Positions 25,882 through 35,319 of a stretch of 64,000 bases of DNA are shown piece after piece. Source of the DNA: Streptomyces pyxinicus (lineage in GTDB: Bacteria; Actinomycetota; Actinomycetes; Streptomycetales; Streptomycetaceae). The number at the start of each line of letters is the position of its first letter. Position 1 is the first letter of the stretch. The stretch spans positions 92,397 to 156,396 of the forward strand of contig NZ_JANUGP010000020.1 in NCBI RefSeq assembly GCF_024753135.1, written 5' to 3'. Below the pieces are notes generated by a model. It ran no database searches, was not told the origin of the DNA, and was given only the letters and a program-made list of their open reading frames with translations. The position numbers and the translations under genes are program-made.

Positions 25882-28110
25882 TCAGCCCTTCTCCAGGTAC
25901 TGCTCGCGCTCGTCGTCCAGCAGGGCGTCCAGGGCCGTGCGCAGGGCGGGGAGGGCGGTGAGGTCGGGGTCGGCCGCGACGACGGCCGTCGCCTCCTGTC
26001 TCGCCTCGGCGATGACCTCCTCGTCCTCGATGACGACGAGCACGCGCAGGCTGGAGCGGGCGCCGGACTGGGCCTGGCCCAGCACGTCGCCCTCGCGGCG
26101 CTGTTCGAGGTCGATACGGGACAGCTCGAAGCCGTCGAGGGTGGCGGCGACGGCGTTCAGGCGCTGGCGGGCGGCACTGGCCTCGGGCATCTCGGTGACC
26201 AGGAGGCAGAGGCCGGCGGCCGAGCCGCGGCCGACCCGGCCGCGCAGCTGGTGGAGCTGGGAGACGCCGAAGCGGTCGGCGTCCATGATGACCATCGCGG
26301 TGGCGTTGGGGACGTTGACGCCGACCTCGATGACCGTGGTGGCGACCAGGACGTCGGCCTCGCCGGCGGCGAAGCGGCGCATGACCGCGTCCTTGTCGTC
26401 GGGGTGCATACGGCCGTGCAGCACCTCGACCCGCAGGCCCTTCAGGGGGCCCTTGGCGAGGTGGTCGGCGACGTCGAGGACGGCGAGCGGGGGCCGCTTC
26501 TCCGCCTCGTCCTCGGCGGACTTCTTCGCGCTGGGCTTGCCGGGCTTCCCGGAGCCGTCCTCCTCGTCGCCGATGCGGGGGCAGACGACGTACGCCTGGT
26601 GGCCGTTGCCGACCTCCTCGCGGACGCGTTCCCAGGCGCGGGCCAGGAAGTGGGGCTTGTCGGCGGCGGGGACGACATGGCTGGCGATCGGGGAGCGGCC
26701 GGCCGGGAGCTGGTCGAGGACGGAGGTCTCCAGGTCGCCGAAGACGGTCATGGCGACGGTGCGCGGGATGGGGGTGGCCGTCATGACGAGCAGGTGCGGG
26801 GGCTGTTTGCCCTTGCCGCGCAGGGCGTCGCGCTGTTCGACGCCGAAGCGGTGCTGTTCGTCCACGACGACCAGGCCGAGGTCGTGGAACCGCACCTTGT
26901 CCTCGATCAGCGCGTGCGTGCCGATCACGATCCCGGCCTCGCCGGTGACCAGGTCGAGCAGGGCCTGGCGGCGGGCGGCGGCGCCCATCGAGCCGGTGAG
27001 CAGCACCACCTTGGTGGCGTGCGGGGCGCCGCCCAGCATGCCGCCCTCGGCCAGCTCGCCCATCATCTCGGTGACCGACCGGTGGTGCTGCTGGGCCAGC
27101 ACCTCGGTGGGGGCGAGCATCGCGGCCTGTCCCCCGGCGTCGACGACGGCGAGCATGGCGCGCAGGGCGACCATCGTCTTGCCGGAGCCGACCTCGCCCT
27201 GGAGCAGGCGGTGCATGGGGTGCTCGGTGGCCAGGTCGTCGAAGATCTCCCGGGAGACCTTCCGCTGGCCGTCGGTGAGGGTGAAGGGGAGCCGGTCGTC
27301 GAAGGCCGCGAGGAGGCCGTCGGGGCAGGGGCGGCGGGGGACGGCCGGGAGCTGGGCGTCGGCGTGGCGGCGGCGGGCCAGGGCGACCTGGAGGACGAAG
27401 GCCTCGTCCCACTTGAGGCGGTCGCGGGCGGCGGCGATGTCGGCCTTGGTGTGCGGGCGGTGGATGCCGTGCAGGGCCTCGGGGAGCGGGAGCAGGCCGC
27501 GGCCCTCGCACAGGGCGGGCGGCAGCGGGTCCAGGGCCTCCTGGGCGCTGGGCAGGACGGTCTGGACCGCCTTGCCGATCTTCCAGGACTCCAGTTTGGC
27601 GGTGGCCGGGTAGATCGGGATCAGGCTGCCGGCCCAGGTCTCGACGCTCTCCTCGCCGTCTCCGCGCAGCAACTCGTATGCCGGATGGGCGAGTTGGAGG
27701 CGGCGGTTGAACAGGGAGACCTTGCCGGCGAACATCGCGCGGGTGCCCGGCAGCAGGTCCTTGTGCGGTTTGTGCACGCCGCTGCCGAAGAAGACCAGCT
27801 GGAGCCGCCCGCTGCCGTCGGTGATCGTGACCTCCAGCCGCTGCCCCTTGCCCCGGGGGGCCTTGGCGGAGGCGAAGCTGTGCAGACGGGCGTCGGCGAC
27901 CTGGGCGACCACCGTGACGTGCTCGTCCAGGGGGAGGTCGGCGAGGTGGGTGAGCTGGCCGCGCTCCTCGTATCTGCGCGGGTAGTGGTGCAGGAGGTCG
28001 CCGACGGTGTGCAGGCCGAGGTGCTCGGCCATCACCTTCGCGGTGGCGGGGCCGAGCACTGACTTCAGGGGCTGCTTCAGGGGTTCTTCCAGTGCGGGCA
28101 CGAGATCCAT
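25882..28110 (-). CDS. recG: ATP-dependent DNA helicase RecG
   Basis: RecG remodels stalled replication forks and Holliday junctions. The 742-residue protein begins MDLVPALEEPLKQPLKSVLG. It has the N-terminal wedge/OB domain (HVTVVAQVADARLHSF), then helicase motifs: Walker A LLQGEVGSGKTMVALRAM near residue 310, DEQH in VVVDEQHRFGVEQRDALRG near 417, and motif VI QLRGRVGRGSAAGLC. A Lys/Ser/Glu-rich insertion (SGKPGKPSAKKSAEDEAEKR) lies between the helicase lobes, apparently lineage-specific. The ATG at 28110 follows a GGTGG stretch; a longer start at 28131 is possible. Confidence 0.96.
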   Translation of the reverse strand: MDLVPALEEPLKQPLKSVLGPATAKVMAEHLGLHTVGDLLHHYPRRYEERGQLTHLADLPLDEHVTVVAQVADARLHSFASAKAPRGKGQRLEVTITDGSGRLQLVFFGSGVHKPHKDLLPGTRAMFAGKVSLFNRRLQLAHPAYELLRGDGEESVETWAGSLIPIYPATAKLESWKIGKAVQTVLPSAQEALDPLPPALCEGRGLLPLPEALHGIHRPHTKADIAAARDRLKWDEAFVLQVALARRRHADAQLPAVPRRPCPDGLLAAFDDRLPFTLTDGQRKVSREIFDDLATEHPMHRLLQGEVGSGKTMVALRAMLAVVDAGGQAAMLAPTEVLAQQHHRSVTEMMGELAEGGMLGGAPHATKVVLLTGSMGAAARRQALLDLVTGEAGIVIGTHALIEDKVRFHDLGLVVVDEQHRFGVEQRDALRGKGKQPPHLLVMTATPIPRTVAMTVFGDLETSVLDQLPAGRSPIASHVVPAADKPHFLARAWERVREEVGNGHQAYVVCPRIGDEEDGSGKPGKPSAKKSAEDEAEKRPPLAVLDVADHLAKGPLKGLRVEVLHGRMHPDDKDAVMRRFAAGEADVLVATTVIEVGVNVPNATAMVIMDADRFGVSQLHQLRGRVGRGSAAGLCLLVTEMPEASAARQRLNAVAATLDGFELSRIDLEQRREGDVLGQAQSGARSSLRVLVVIEDEEVIAEARQEATAVVAADPDLTALPALRTALDALLDDEREQYLEKG

Positions 28111-28188
28111 TGCACACCACCGCACTGACAATGCCGCAGACGCGGCCCCGCGGTTTCGCCGCCGTCTCCCGACGGGATCCCCGAATCC

Positions 28189-28217
28189 CCTGGTCAGGCG
28201 AGCTGTTGCGGCCTAGG
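28189..28217 (+). promoter_or_regulatory. Candidate promoter of the HSP90-TPR operon
   Basis: TGGTCA (28189-28194), a 17 bp spacer and TAGGAT (28212-28217) form a moderate vegetative-type promoter about 90 bp before the HSP90 start. The gap is shared with the divergent recG gene. No HspR-type inverted repeat was seen. Confidence 0.45.
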
Positions 28218-28309
28218 ATGACGCGTTCCGGCCATCCCTTCGCGGTCACCGCCCGATCCGGGACCGCCCGACCCCGCGCCGCGACCCCTCCCCCGTCGGC
28301 GCAGTGACG

Positions 28310-30134
28310 ATGGACTCCCAGATCTCACAGCCGCCCCAGCCGTCCCAGCCACCTCACAGCTTCCAGGTCGACCTGCGCGGACTGGTCGACCTGCTCTCCC
28401 ATCACCTCTACTCCAGTCCCCGGGTCTACCTGCGCGAACTGCTCCAGAACGCCGTGGACGCCGTCACCGCCCGGCGGGCCCTGCACCCCGACGCGCCCGC
28501 GCGGGTGCGCCTGCACGCGGCGGACGGCGCCCTGCGCGTCGAGGACACCGGCATCGGTCTGACCGAGTCGGACGTGCACGACCTGCTGGCGACCATCGGC
28601 CGCAGCTCCAAGCGGGCCGAGGGGCTCCAGGAGGCCCGCTCCGGGTTCCTCGGGCAGTTCGGCATCGGACTGCTGGCCTGCTTCGTGGTCGCCGAGCGGA
28701 TCCGGGTGGTCAGCCGCAGCGCCCGGACGCCCGACGCGCCGCCCGTGGAGTGGACGGCCCGGGACGACGGGTCGTACACCGTGCGCGCCCTGCCCGCCGC
28801 CGAGCGGCCCGAGCCCGGTACGACCGTGTACCTGACCGCCCGGTCCGGGGCGGCCGAGTGGCTGGCACCGGAGCGGGTGCGCGCCCTCGCCCGGGACTTC
28901 GGCTCGCTGCTGCCGTACGACGTCCGGGTGGACGGCGAACCGGTCACCGACCTGCCCGCGCCCTGGGACCGGCCGTACCCGGGCCCCGCGGCCCGGCGGG
29001 TGGCGCTGGCCCGGCACTGCCACGAGCTGTTCGGGTTCACGCCGCTGGACGCGATCGGCCTGGACCTGCCGGTGGCCGGCATCCGCGGGGTGGCGTACGT
29101 GCTGCCGTCCGCGGTGAGCCCCGCCCAGCGGGCCACGCACCGGGTGCACCTGAAGGGCATGCTGCTCACCGAGCGGGCCGAACAGCTCCTGCCGGACTGG
29201 GCGTTCTTCGTGCGCTGCGTGCTGGACACCGACAGCCTGCGGCCGACCGCGTCGCGCGAGTCGCTGTACGAGGACGAGACCCTGGCCGCCGTCCGGGAGG
29301 CGCTCGGCGAGCGGATCAGGTCCTGGCTGACCGGGCTGGCCGCCGGCGACCCGGAGCGGCTCGGCGCCTTCCTCGCGGTGCACCACCTCGGGGTGAAGTC
29401 CCTCGCCCGGCACGACAGCGGCATGCTGCGCACGATGCTGCCGTGGCTGCCGTTCGAGACGACCGACGGGCAGCTCTCCCTGGAGGAGTTCGCGCGGCGG
29501 CACCCGGTGGTGCACTTCACCCGCACCGTCGAGGAGTACCGGCAGGTCGCGCCGATCGCCTCGGCGCAGGGCGTCGGGGTCGTCAACGGCGGCTACACCT
29601 ACGACACCGAGCTGATCGAGGCGCTGCCCCGGGTGCGCCCCGGCACGGTCGTCGCCGAGCTGGACGCGGACACCGTGACCGCGCACCTGGACGCGGTGGA
29701 GGCGGCCGAGGAACTGGCGCTGTCGGGCTTCCTCGCGGCGGCGCGGGCCCGGCTGGACCCGCTCGGCTGCGATGTCGTGCTGCGCGCCTTCCACCCGCTG
29801 TCCGTGCCCGCGCTGCACCTGGACGACCGGGCCGCGCGGCACGAGCAGGCGCGGGCCGACGCCGAGGAGCGGGCCGACGACCTGTGGGCGGGCATCCTCG
29901 GCTCGCTGCGCGGCAGCGCCCCGCGCGCGGCTGGTGCTCAACCACCTGAACCCGCTGGTCCGGCGGATCGGGGCACTGCGGGACCCGGAGCTGATCGGCA
30001 CCGCCACGGAGTCGCTGTACGGGCAGGCGCTGCTGATGGCGCAGCGTCCGCTGCGGCCGGCCGACTCGGCGCTGCTGAACCGGGCGTTCATCGGCCTGCT
30101 GGAGTGGGCCACGCATGGGGAGAACGGTCGCTGA
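28310..30134 (+). CDS. Divergent HSP90-family ATPase, reading frame broken near 29,920
   Basis: The first ~540 codons encode a GHKL-type HSP90 N-terminal and middle domain: YLRELLQNAVDAVTARRAL with the ATP-site Asn, DTGIGL, and GQFGIGLLACFV. In the CCCC(GC)n stretch at about 29919-29930 the sense frame shifts by one base. Downstream, the other frame continues the protein (LVLNHLNPLVRRIGALRDPE) to a TGA at 30132-30134. Corrected, the product is about 607 residues, shorter and more divergent than HtpG. Left uncorrected, the frame reads through into the next gene as a 1,596-codon fusion with a meaningless linker. It may be a sequencing error or a real mutation. ATG 28310 is used; GTG 28304 is possible. 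Confidence 0.82.
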
Positions 30135-33094
30135 TGGGTGAGATCACGGACGTCGACGCGCTGCGCCGGGCCCTGGCGGAGAACGCCGGGCAGCCGGAGG
30201 GCCCGGCCCGCAACGCGCGCGCGGAGCAGCTGTTGGCCGAGGCCGAACTGCTGGCGGTCCCGCTCGCCGTGGTCGAGGCGCTCGGGCACCAGCTGAAGGT
30301 CTACAACTACAGCTCGGAGAAGGACAGGATGTTCGTCCCGTTCGCACGGCTGCTGCGCCTGTGGGACGAACGGCCCGAGGACTTCGACGCGTACGAGACG
30401 CACTCGCTGCACTGGGTCTTCAAGTGGATGTCGGCGGGCATGCTGGACCAGCCGCACGTCCCGCTGGCCTCGGTCGAGAAGTGGCTCGGTGAGATGGAGC
30501 ACCGCTACCGGCTCGCCGGGCACTCCGAACGGGCGGTGCGCGCCGCCGAGTTCAGTGTCGCCTCGCACGTCGGCGACCGGGCGCGGGCCGAGCGGGCGTA
30601 CACCGCGTGGCTGGCCGCCGACCGGGACGCGATGGCCGACTGCCACGCGTGCGAGCTGCGGGCGCAGGGCGCCTGGCAGGCCGAGTGCGGGCGGGACGCC
30701 AAGGCGCTGGAGCTGTGGGCGCCGGTGCTGGAGGGCGCGTACACCTGCGCGCACGAGCCGCACACCGTGCTGGCCTCCTCGCTGGCCCCGCTGCTGCGCC
30801 TGGGCCGCGCGGAGGAGGCCCGCGCCCACCATCTGCGGGGCTTCCGGCTGGTGCGGCCGATGGAGAGCATGCGGGGCGCCTACGCGGACCACGTGGAGTT
30901 CTGCGCGCTGACCGGCAACGAGGCCCGGGGGCTCGAACTGCTCGCGGAACGCCCGGCGTACTTCACGGACACCGGGCAGCCGCGCAGCCGGCTGGAGTTC
31001 CTGGCCGCCGTCACCCTCCTGACGGACCGGCTGTGCGCCCTGGGCCTCGGCGGGCAGCCGGTGCCGGGGCCCGCCGGGCGGACATGGACGGCGCGCGAAC
31101 TGGCCGACCACGCGCGCGGGGAGGCCACGGAGCTGGCGGGGCGCTTCGACCGCCGCAACGGCACCTCGCACCTCGGGGACCGGACCCGCGCGCGGGTGGC
31201 GCAGCGCCCGCTGGTGGAGCGCCTGCCGCTGGGCGTGCGCTCGGTGCGCCCGGCGCCCCCGCCGCCCGCGCCCTCGGTGCCGGAGACGTCCGAGGCGCCC
31301 GGTCTCGCCGCGCTGCTCGCGGAGGCCCGGCGGCAGTCGGACACGCTGCGCCCGAACGCCCTGGAGGCCTGGGCGGCCGTCGCGCGGGCCGCGCGGGACA
31401 CCGAACTGGAGCCCCGCGACCGCGCGGAGATCGCCGACCACGAGGCGATGGCCCGCGGCCCCGAGGGCGTCGCGCTGTTCGAGCGGGCGGCCGTGCTGTA
31501 CGCGGCGGCGGGCGACCCCGGCGAGGCGCTGGCGGCCCGAGCGCGCGGCGCGTACGTGCGCGCGCTCGGTGGCGAGGTGGACGCGGCCCTGGCCGCGATC
31601 GGCGGCCTGTACGACGAGGTGCTCGCGCTGTACGCCGACGAGGCCACCGGCGTACGGCAGACCGCGTCCGTGGTGATCAGCCGGGCCCGGATCCTGATGC
31701 GGCGGGTCCACCAGGACACCGCGGGCCCGGCCGCGCGGGCGGCGCTCGCGGCGGCGGAGCGTGCCGTGCGCGAGGTGCTGGCGCTGGTCGAGGGGCGGAC
31801 CGGGGACGAGATCCGGCTGGCGGCGCGGGCCGCCGAGGCGCACGGGATGCTCGCCGAGCTGGCCGGGCTCGCGGGGGACACCGCGCGGGCCGCGGAACTG
31901 TTCGAGCGCTCCGCGCGCGCGTACGTCGCCGCCGGGCTGCCGTGGTTCGCGGTCGAGTACGAGGTCCAGGTCGCGGCCCTGGCCCACCAGGCCGGGGACG
32001 CGGCCGGCGCCGAGCGGGCGCTGCGGGCCGCTCTGGAGCACGGCGGGCCGTACGTGGAGCCGGTCGGGCGGGCGCAGCTGCACCTCCAGCTCGCCGAGGT
32101 GATCGGCGCCCGGGGCGAGGCCGGGGAGGCGGCCCGGCACGCGCTGGAGGCCGCGCACTGGGCCGACGAGGCCGGCGAGGGCCCCACCCTGGGCGCCTGG
32201 GCCCGGCAGCAGCTCGGCGGCCTCCTGCTGCGCCAGGGGCGGTACGCGGAGGGCGCCGAGGTGCTGGAGTCGGCGCTGGCCGACCTGAGCGCCGGGACGC
32301 ACGGCGACGGCGCCGTCGTCCAGGCCCGCTGGTGGCTCGGGGACTGTCTGGACGAGCTGGGCGAGCACCGGGAGGCCGCCGAGCAGCGGCTGCGGGCCGC
32401 CGACCTCGCCCGGCACTGGCCCGAGCAGCAGGACCACGCCACGCTCGCGCACCTGGCCGCCGAATCGCTCGGCCGGGCGGGGCTGACCGAGGAGGCTGAC
32501 CGGGCCTACGCGCGCGCGGGCGAGCTGTGGCGGGCGCTCGGCAACCAGCGGTTCCTCGTCCGCGCCCTGCGCGCGCGGGCCTGGCTGGCGCTGGACGGCG
32601 AGTCGGGGGCGGACGCCGCGCGGCACCTGATGTCGGACGCGGTGCACGCGTGCGAGGAGGCGCGGCGGGACGCTGCGGACCGGGTGACCCGGGAGGAGCT
32701 GACGGCGGAACTGGCCCACACCCACCGCCAGTTCGGCGACCTGCTGATCCGCTCAGCGACGGAGGCTCCCGAGAGCGAACCGGACCGGGACGCGGCGGAG
32801 GTGTCCGAGGCCGGACCGGACCGGGACGCGTCCGAGGCGGCCCTCACCCAGCTGGACCGCGCGGCGGAGCTGTTCGCCGCGCTCGGCGCCGAAGGGCTGC
32901 ACGACCGTACCGGCGCCGAACTCGCCGCCGGCCGCCTGGCAGCCGACCTCGGCCGCCCCACCGAGGCGGCGGCACGCGCGCGTGCCGTGCTCGCGGCCTA
33001 CGACGCCGCCGGGGACGGCGAGGAACCGGCCGGAGCCAGAAGGGCCGAGGCCACGCGACTGCTGCGGGCGGCGGAGACGGGCGAGCCGGGCTGA
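30134..33094 (+). CDS. Large tetratricopeptide-repeat protein coupled to the HSP90 gene
   Basis: The 986-residue protein begins MGEITDVDALRRALAENAGQ. It is almost entirely alpha-helical with TPR-like units, for example ARAERAYTAWLAADRDAMAD, ALFERAAVLYAAAGDPGEAL, RAAELFERSARAYVAAGLPW and GAEVLESALADLSAG. There is no membrane segment or catalytic motif. The ATG shares one base with the HSP90 stop (TGATG), so the two genes are translationally coupled. Since TPR proteins are standard HSP90 partners in eukaryotes, a dedicated co-chaperone or client-adaptor role is a reasonable inference, not shown. Confidence 0.85.
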   Translation: MGEITDVDALRRALAENAGQPEGPARNARAEQLLAEAELLAVPLAVVEALGHQLKVYNYSSEKDRMFVPFARLLRLWDERPEDFDAYETHSLHWVFKWMSAGMLDQPHVPLASVEKWLGEMEHRYRLAGHSERAVRAAEFSVASHVGDRARAERAYTAWLAADRDAMADCHACELRAQGAWQAECGRDAKALELWAPVLEGAYTCAHEPHTVLASSLAPLLRLGRAEEARAHHLRGFRLVRPMESMRGAYADHVEFCALTGNEARGLELLAERPAYFTDTGQPRSRLEFLAAVTLLTDRLCALGLGGQPVPGPAGRTWTARELADHARGEATELAGRFDRRNGTSHLGDRTRARVAQRPLVERLPLGVRSVRPAPPPPAPSVPETSEAPGLAALLAEARRQSDTLRPNALEAWAAVARAARDTELEPRDRAEIADHEAMARGPEGVALFERAAVLYAAAGDPGEALAARARGAYVRALGGEVDAALAAIGGLYDEVLALYADEATGVRQTASVVISRARILMRRVHQDTAGPAARAALAAAERAVREVLALVEGRTGDEIRLAARAAEAHGMLAELAGLAGDTARAAELFERSARAYVAAGLPWFAVEYEVQVAALAHQAGDAAGAERALRAALEHGGPYVEPVGRAQLHLQLAEVIGARGEAGEAARHALEAAHWADEAGEGPTLGAWARQQLGGLLLRQGRYAEGAEVLESALADLSAGTHGDGAVVQARWWLGDCLDELGEHREAAEQRLRAADLARHWPEQQDHATLAHLAAESLGRAGLTEEADRAYARAGELWRALGNQRFLVRALRARAWLALDGESGADAARHLMSDAVHACEEARRDAADRVTREELTAELAHTHRQFGDLLIRSATEAPESEPDRDAAEVSEAGPDRDASEAALTQLDRAAELFAALGAEGLHDRTGAELAAGRLAADLGRPTEAAARARAVLAAYDAAGDGEEPAGARRAEATRLLRAAETGEPG

Positions 33095-33107
33095 GGCTCG
33101 ACCCGCG

Positions 33108-34790
33108 TCACTCCACGCCGATGAGCAGCGGCACCCCCTGCCGGCCGCCCTGGTACACCACCGTGTCCACGGCGAGGTAGGACTCCCGTACCCGGGCCTC
33201 CAGGTGCCCGGCGACGGTCCCGGGTGCCTCGTCGCCGACGACCAGGGTGACCAGCTCGCCGCCGGCCCGGAGCATGCGGTCGAGCAGCCGCTCGGCGGTG
33301 GCGGTGAGGTCGGGGCCGATCACCGCCACGTCCCCGTCGATCAGGCCCAGCACGTCCCCGGCCTGGCAGATGCCGGCCGACGTCCAGGACTGGCGTTCGG
33401 CGACGACGACCTCGGCGTACCGGGTGGCGCCCGCCGCCGAGGTCATCTGGACCACGTCCTCGTCGAACCGGCGCTCCGGCTCGTGCACGGCCAGCGCGGC
33501 GATGCCCTGGACCGCCGAGCGGGTCGGGATCAGCGCCACCCGGATGCCCTCGGTCCTGGCCTGCTCGGCGGCGGCGGCGGCCGTGTGCCGCAGCTCGGCG
33601 TCGTTGGGCAGCAGCACGACCTCGCGCGCGTGGGCCCGCCGTACCGCCTCCACCAGCTCCCCGCTGGCGGGCGGCTCCCCCGGGCGCGCGAGGACGGTGG
33701 TCGCGCCGGCCTCGCCGTACAGACCGGCCAGGCCCTCGCCGGGTACGACGGCGACGACGGCCCGCTGGACGCGCTCGCGCGGGGGCCGGCCGCCGGTGTG
33801 GACGTCGCCGAGCCCGAAGTGCGTGATCCTGATCCGGTACGGCCGCCCGGCCTCCACGCCCGCCTCCACGGCGGCGCCCGCGTCGTCCACGTGCACATGG
33901 ACGTTCCACAGTCCGTCGCCGCCGACCACCACCAGGGAGTCGCCGAGCGCGTCGAGGCGGGTGCGCAGCCGGGTCACGGCCGCGTCCTCGGCCTCCAGGA
34001 GGTAGATCACCTCGAACGCGGGCCCCTCGGCCGCGCTGCCGTCGGCGCACGGGGCGGGCTCGGCGCCGGCCACGCGCGCGTGCGGTCCGGAACCGGAGGG
34101 GGCACCGGAGACGGCGGCCGGCGTCTCCCCCGTGCACGCCTCCACCAGGGCTCCCAGCACCGCCACCAGGCCCCGCCCGCCCGCGTCGACCACCCCGGCG
34201 CGCGCCAGCGCGGCCAGCTGCCCCGGAGTGGCGGCGAGAGCGGCGCACGCCCCCTCGTACGCCGCCCGCGCCACGGTCCCGCAGTCGCCCTCGGCCCCCT
34301 CGGCGGCGTCCGCCGCGGCGGCGGCCACCGTCAGCACCGTGCCCTCGACGGGGTGGGCCACGGCCCCCCGGGCGGAGTCGGCGGCCCTGCGCAGCGCCCG
34401 CCGCAGCGTCGTACCGTCGATGCCGGGCGCGGCACGGCCGGTGTCGTCGGCGTCGTCGGCGAGCACCTGGGCCATGCCCCGCAGCAGCTGCGCCAGGATC
34501 GTCCCGGAGTTGCCCCGGGCCCCGATCAGCGCCCCGTGGGCCATGGCGCGCACGGTGTCCGCGAGGGACGGCTCGTCCGTCCCCGTGCCGTACCCGGCGA
34601 AGACCGCCTCCACGGCCGTCACCGCCGACTCCAGCGTCAGATAGAGGTTCGTCCCGGTGTCGCCGTCGGCCACCGGATAGACGTTGATCGCGTCGATCTC
34701 CTCGCGGGCGCCCCCCAGTGCCCGCAGCGCGAGACCGCACCAGGTGCGCACCGCGAGAGCATCGAGGAATGTCTGCGGCACCTGCGCCAC
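33108..34790 (-). CDS. DAK2-domain protein, FakA-type fatty acid kinase subunit
   Basis: The protein of about 560 residues has an N-terminal DAK2 nucleotide-binding domain with NVYPVADGDTGTNLYLTLES (metal-binding aspartates) and GALIGARGNSGTILAQLLRG. Its C-terminal domain matches FakA-like proteins (EVVLLPNDAELRHTA). FakA phosphorylates fatty acids held by FakB (DegV) proteins. No fakB is in this window, and fatty acids as substrate are inferred from family. GTG 34790 is chosen because GGGAGG lies five bases upstream; GTG 34781 and ATG 34886 are alternatives. It is divergent from rpmB and convergent with the TPR gene. Confidence 0.85.
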   Translation of the reverse strand: MAQVPQTFLDALAVRTWCGLALRALGGAREEIDAINVYPVADGDTGTNLYLTLESAVTAVEAVFAGYGTGTDEPSLADTVRAMAHGALIGARGNSGTILAQLLRGMAQVLADDADDTGRAAPGIDGTTLRRALRRAADSARGAVAHPVEGTVLTVAAAAADAAEGAEGDCGTVARAAYEGACAALAATPGQLAALARAGVVDAGGRGLVAVLGALVEACTGETPAAVSGAPSGSGPHARVAGAEPAPCADGSAAEGPAFEVIYLLEAEDAAVTRLRTRLDALGDSLVVVGGDGLWNVHVHVDDAGAAVEAGVEAGRPYRIRITHFGLGDVHTGGRPPRERVQRAVVAVVPGEGLAGLYGEAGATTVLARPGEPPASGELVEAVRRAHAREVVLLPNDAELRHTAAAAAEQARTEGIRVALIPTRSAVQGIAALAVHEPERRFDEDVVQMTSAAGATRYAEVVVAERQSWTSAGICQAGDVLGLIDGDVAVIGPDLTATAERLLDRMLRAGGELVTLVVGDEAPGTVAGHLEARVRESYLAVDTVVYQGGRQGVPLLIGVE

Positions 34791-34903
34791 CTGCGCCTCC
34801 CTGGACCGGCTGGACGTGGGACGCAGCGTAGACCCCGGTCCGGCGCACACCGGACGAGGGACGGGAACGGGGTCCTGAGCTGCCATGGTAGTTTCGCTGT
34901 ACG

Positions 34904-35005
34904 GGAGCAGTCGTTGTATGCTGCTCCGGTTGCCCGATCCGATCGGGCCATTCCCCTGGCAACGCCACTCAGATCCTCGGATCATGATCCCGGCATGCCG
35001 GGATC
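34904..35005. promoter_or_regulatory. Three palindromes in the rpmB upstream region
   Basis: GGAGCAG-10-CTGCTCC (34904-34927), GCCCGATC-1-GATCGGGC (34932-34948) and the uninterrupted 20 bp palindrome GATCCCGGCATGCCGGGATC (34986-35005) are stacked within about 100 bp. They lie between the divergent DAK2 gene and rpmB. The last one is 36 bp before the rpmB start. They may be operators or leader hairpins controlling L28 production. Confidence 0.6.
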
Positions 35006-35040
35006 AACCGTAAGTGCATCTGAAGTCTTTGGAGTGACCC

Positions 35041-35226
35041 GTGGCTGCCAACTGCGACGTCTGCGGCAAGGGGCCGGGCTTCGGCAACAACATCTCGTTT
35101 TCGCACCGCCGTACGTCCCGCCGCTGGAACCCGAACATCCAGCGTGTGCGTACCGTGGTCGGCGGGACGCCGAAGCGCGTGAACGCTTGCACCTCGTGCA
35201 TCAAGGCCGGCAAGGTCTCGCGCTGA
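35041..35226 (+). CDS. rpmB: 50S ribosomal protein L28, zinc-binding form
   Basis: The 61-residue protein reads VAANCDVCGKGPGFGNNISF, then SHRRTSRRWNPNIQRVR, and ends CTSCIKAGKVSR. Both CxxC pairs (CDVC and CTSC) are present, so this is the zinc-containing paralogue rather than the zinc-independent one induced on zinc starvation in streptomycetes. The GTG start is followed by a monocistronic unit ending at a hairpin at 35266-35299. Confidence 0.97.
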   Translation: MAANCDVCGKGPGFGNNISFSHRRTSRRWNPNIQRVRTVVGGTPKRVNACTSCIKAGKVSR

Positions 35227-35265
35227 CGCACAGCTAAGCGCGCGGCCACTGCTGGTTCGCTGCAC

Positions 35266-35299
35266 GGAGCCGGTCCACCCTCGGGTGGGCCGGCTTCTT
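35266..35299. terminator. Bidirectional terminator between rpmB and thiD
   Basis: Arms 35268-35280 and 35283-35295 form a 13 bp stem with one G-U pair and a small loop, followed on the plus strand by TCTT. It separates two convergent genes. Confidence 0.85.
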
Positions 35300-35319
35300 G
35301 CCATGTCCGTCCCCTGGTC

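Noticed and set aside
28325..32725. 1,466-codon antisense frame opposite HSP90 and TPR genes
   Set aside because: It is a composition artefact; the forward strand has clear HSP90 and TPR motifs.
28304..33094. A genuine 1,596-residue HSP90-TPR fusion protein
   Set aside because: The linker between the domains is nonsense-like (QPPEPAGPADRGTAGPGADR), whereas the alternative frame gives a sensible HSP90 C-terminus and a TGATG junction. A frameshift is the simpler reading, although not proven.
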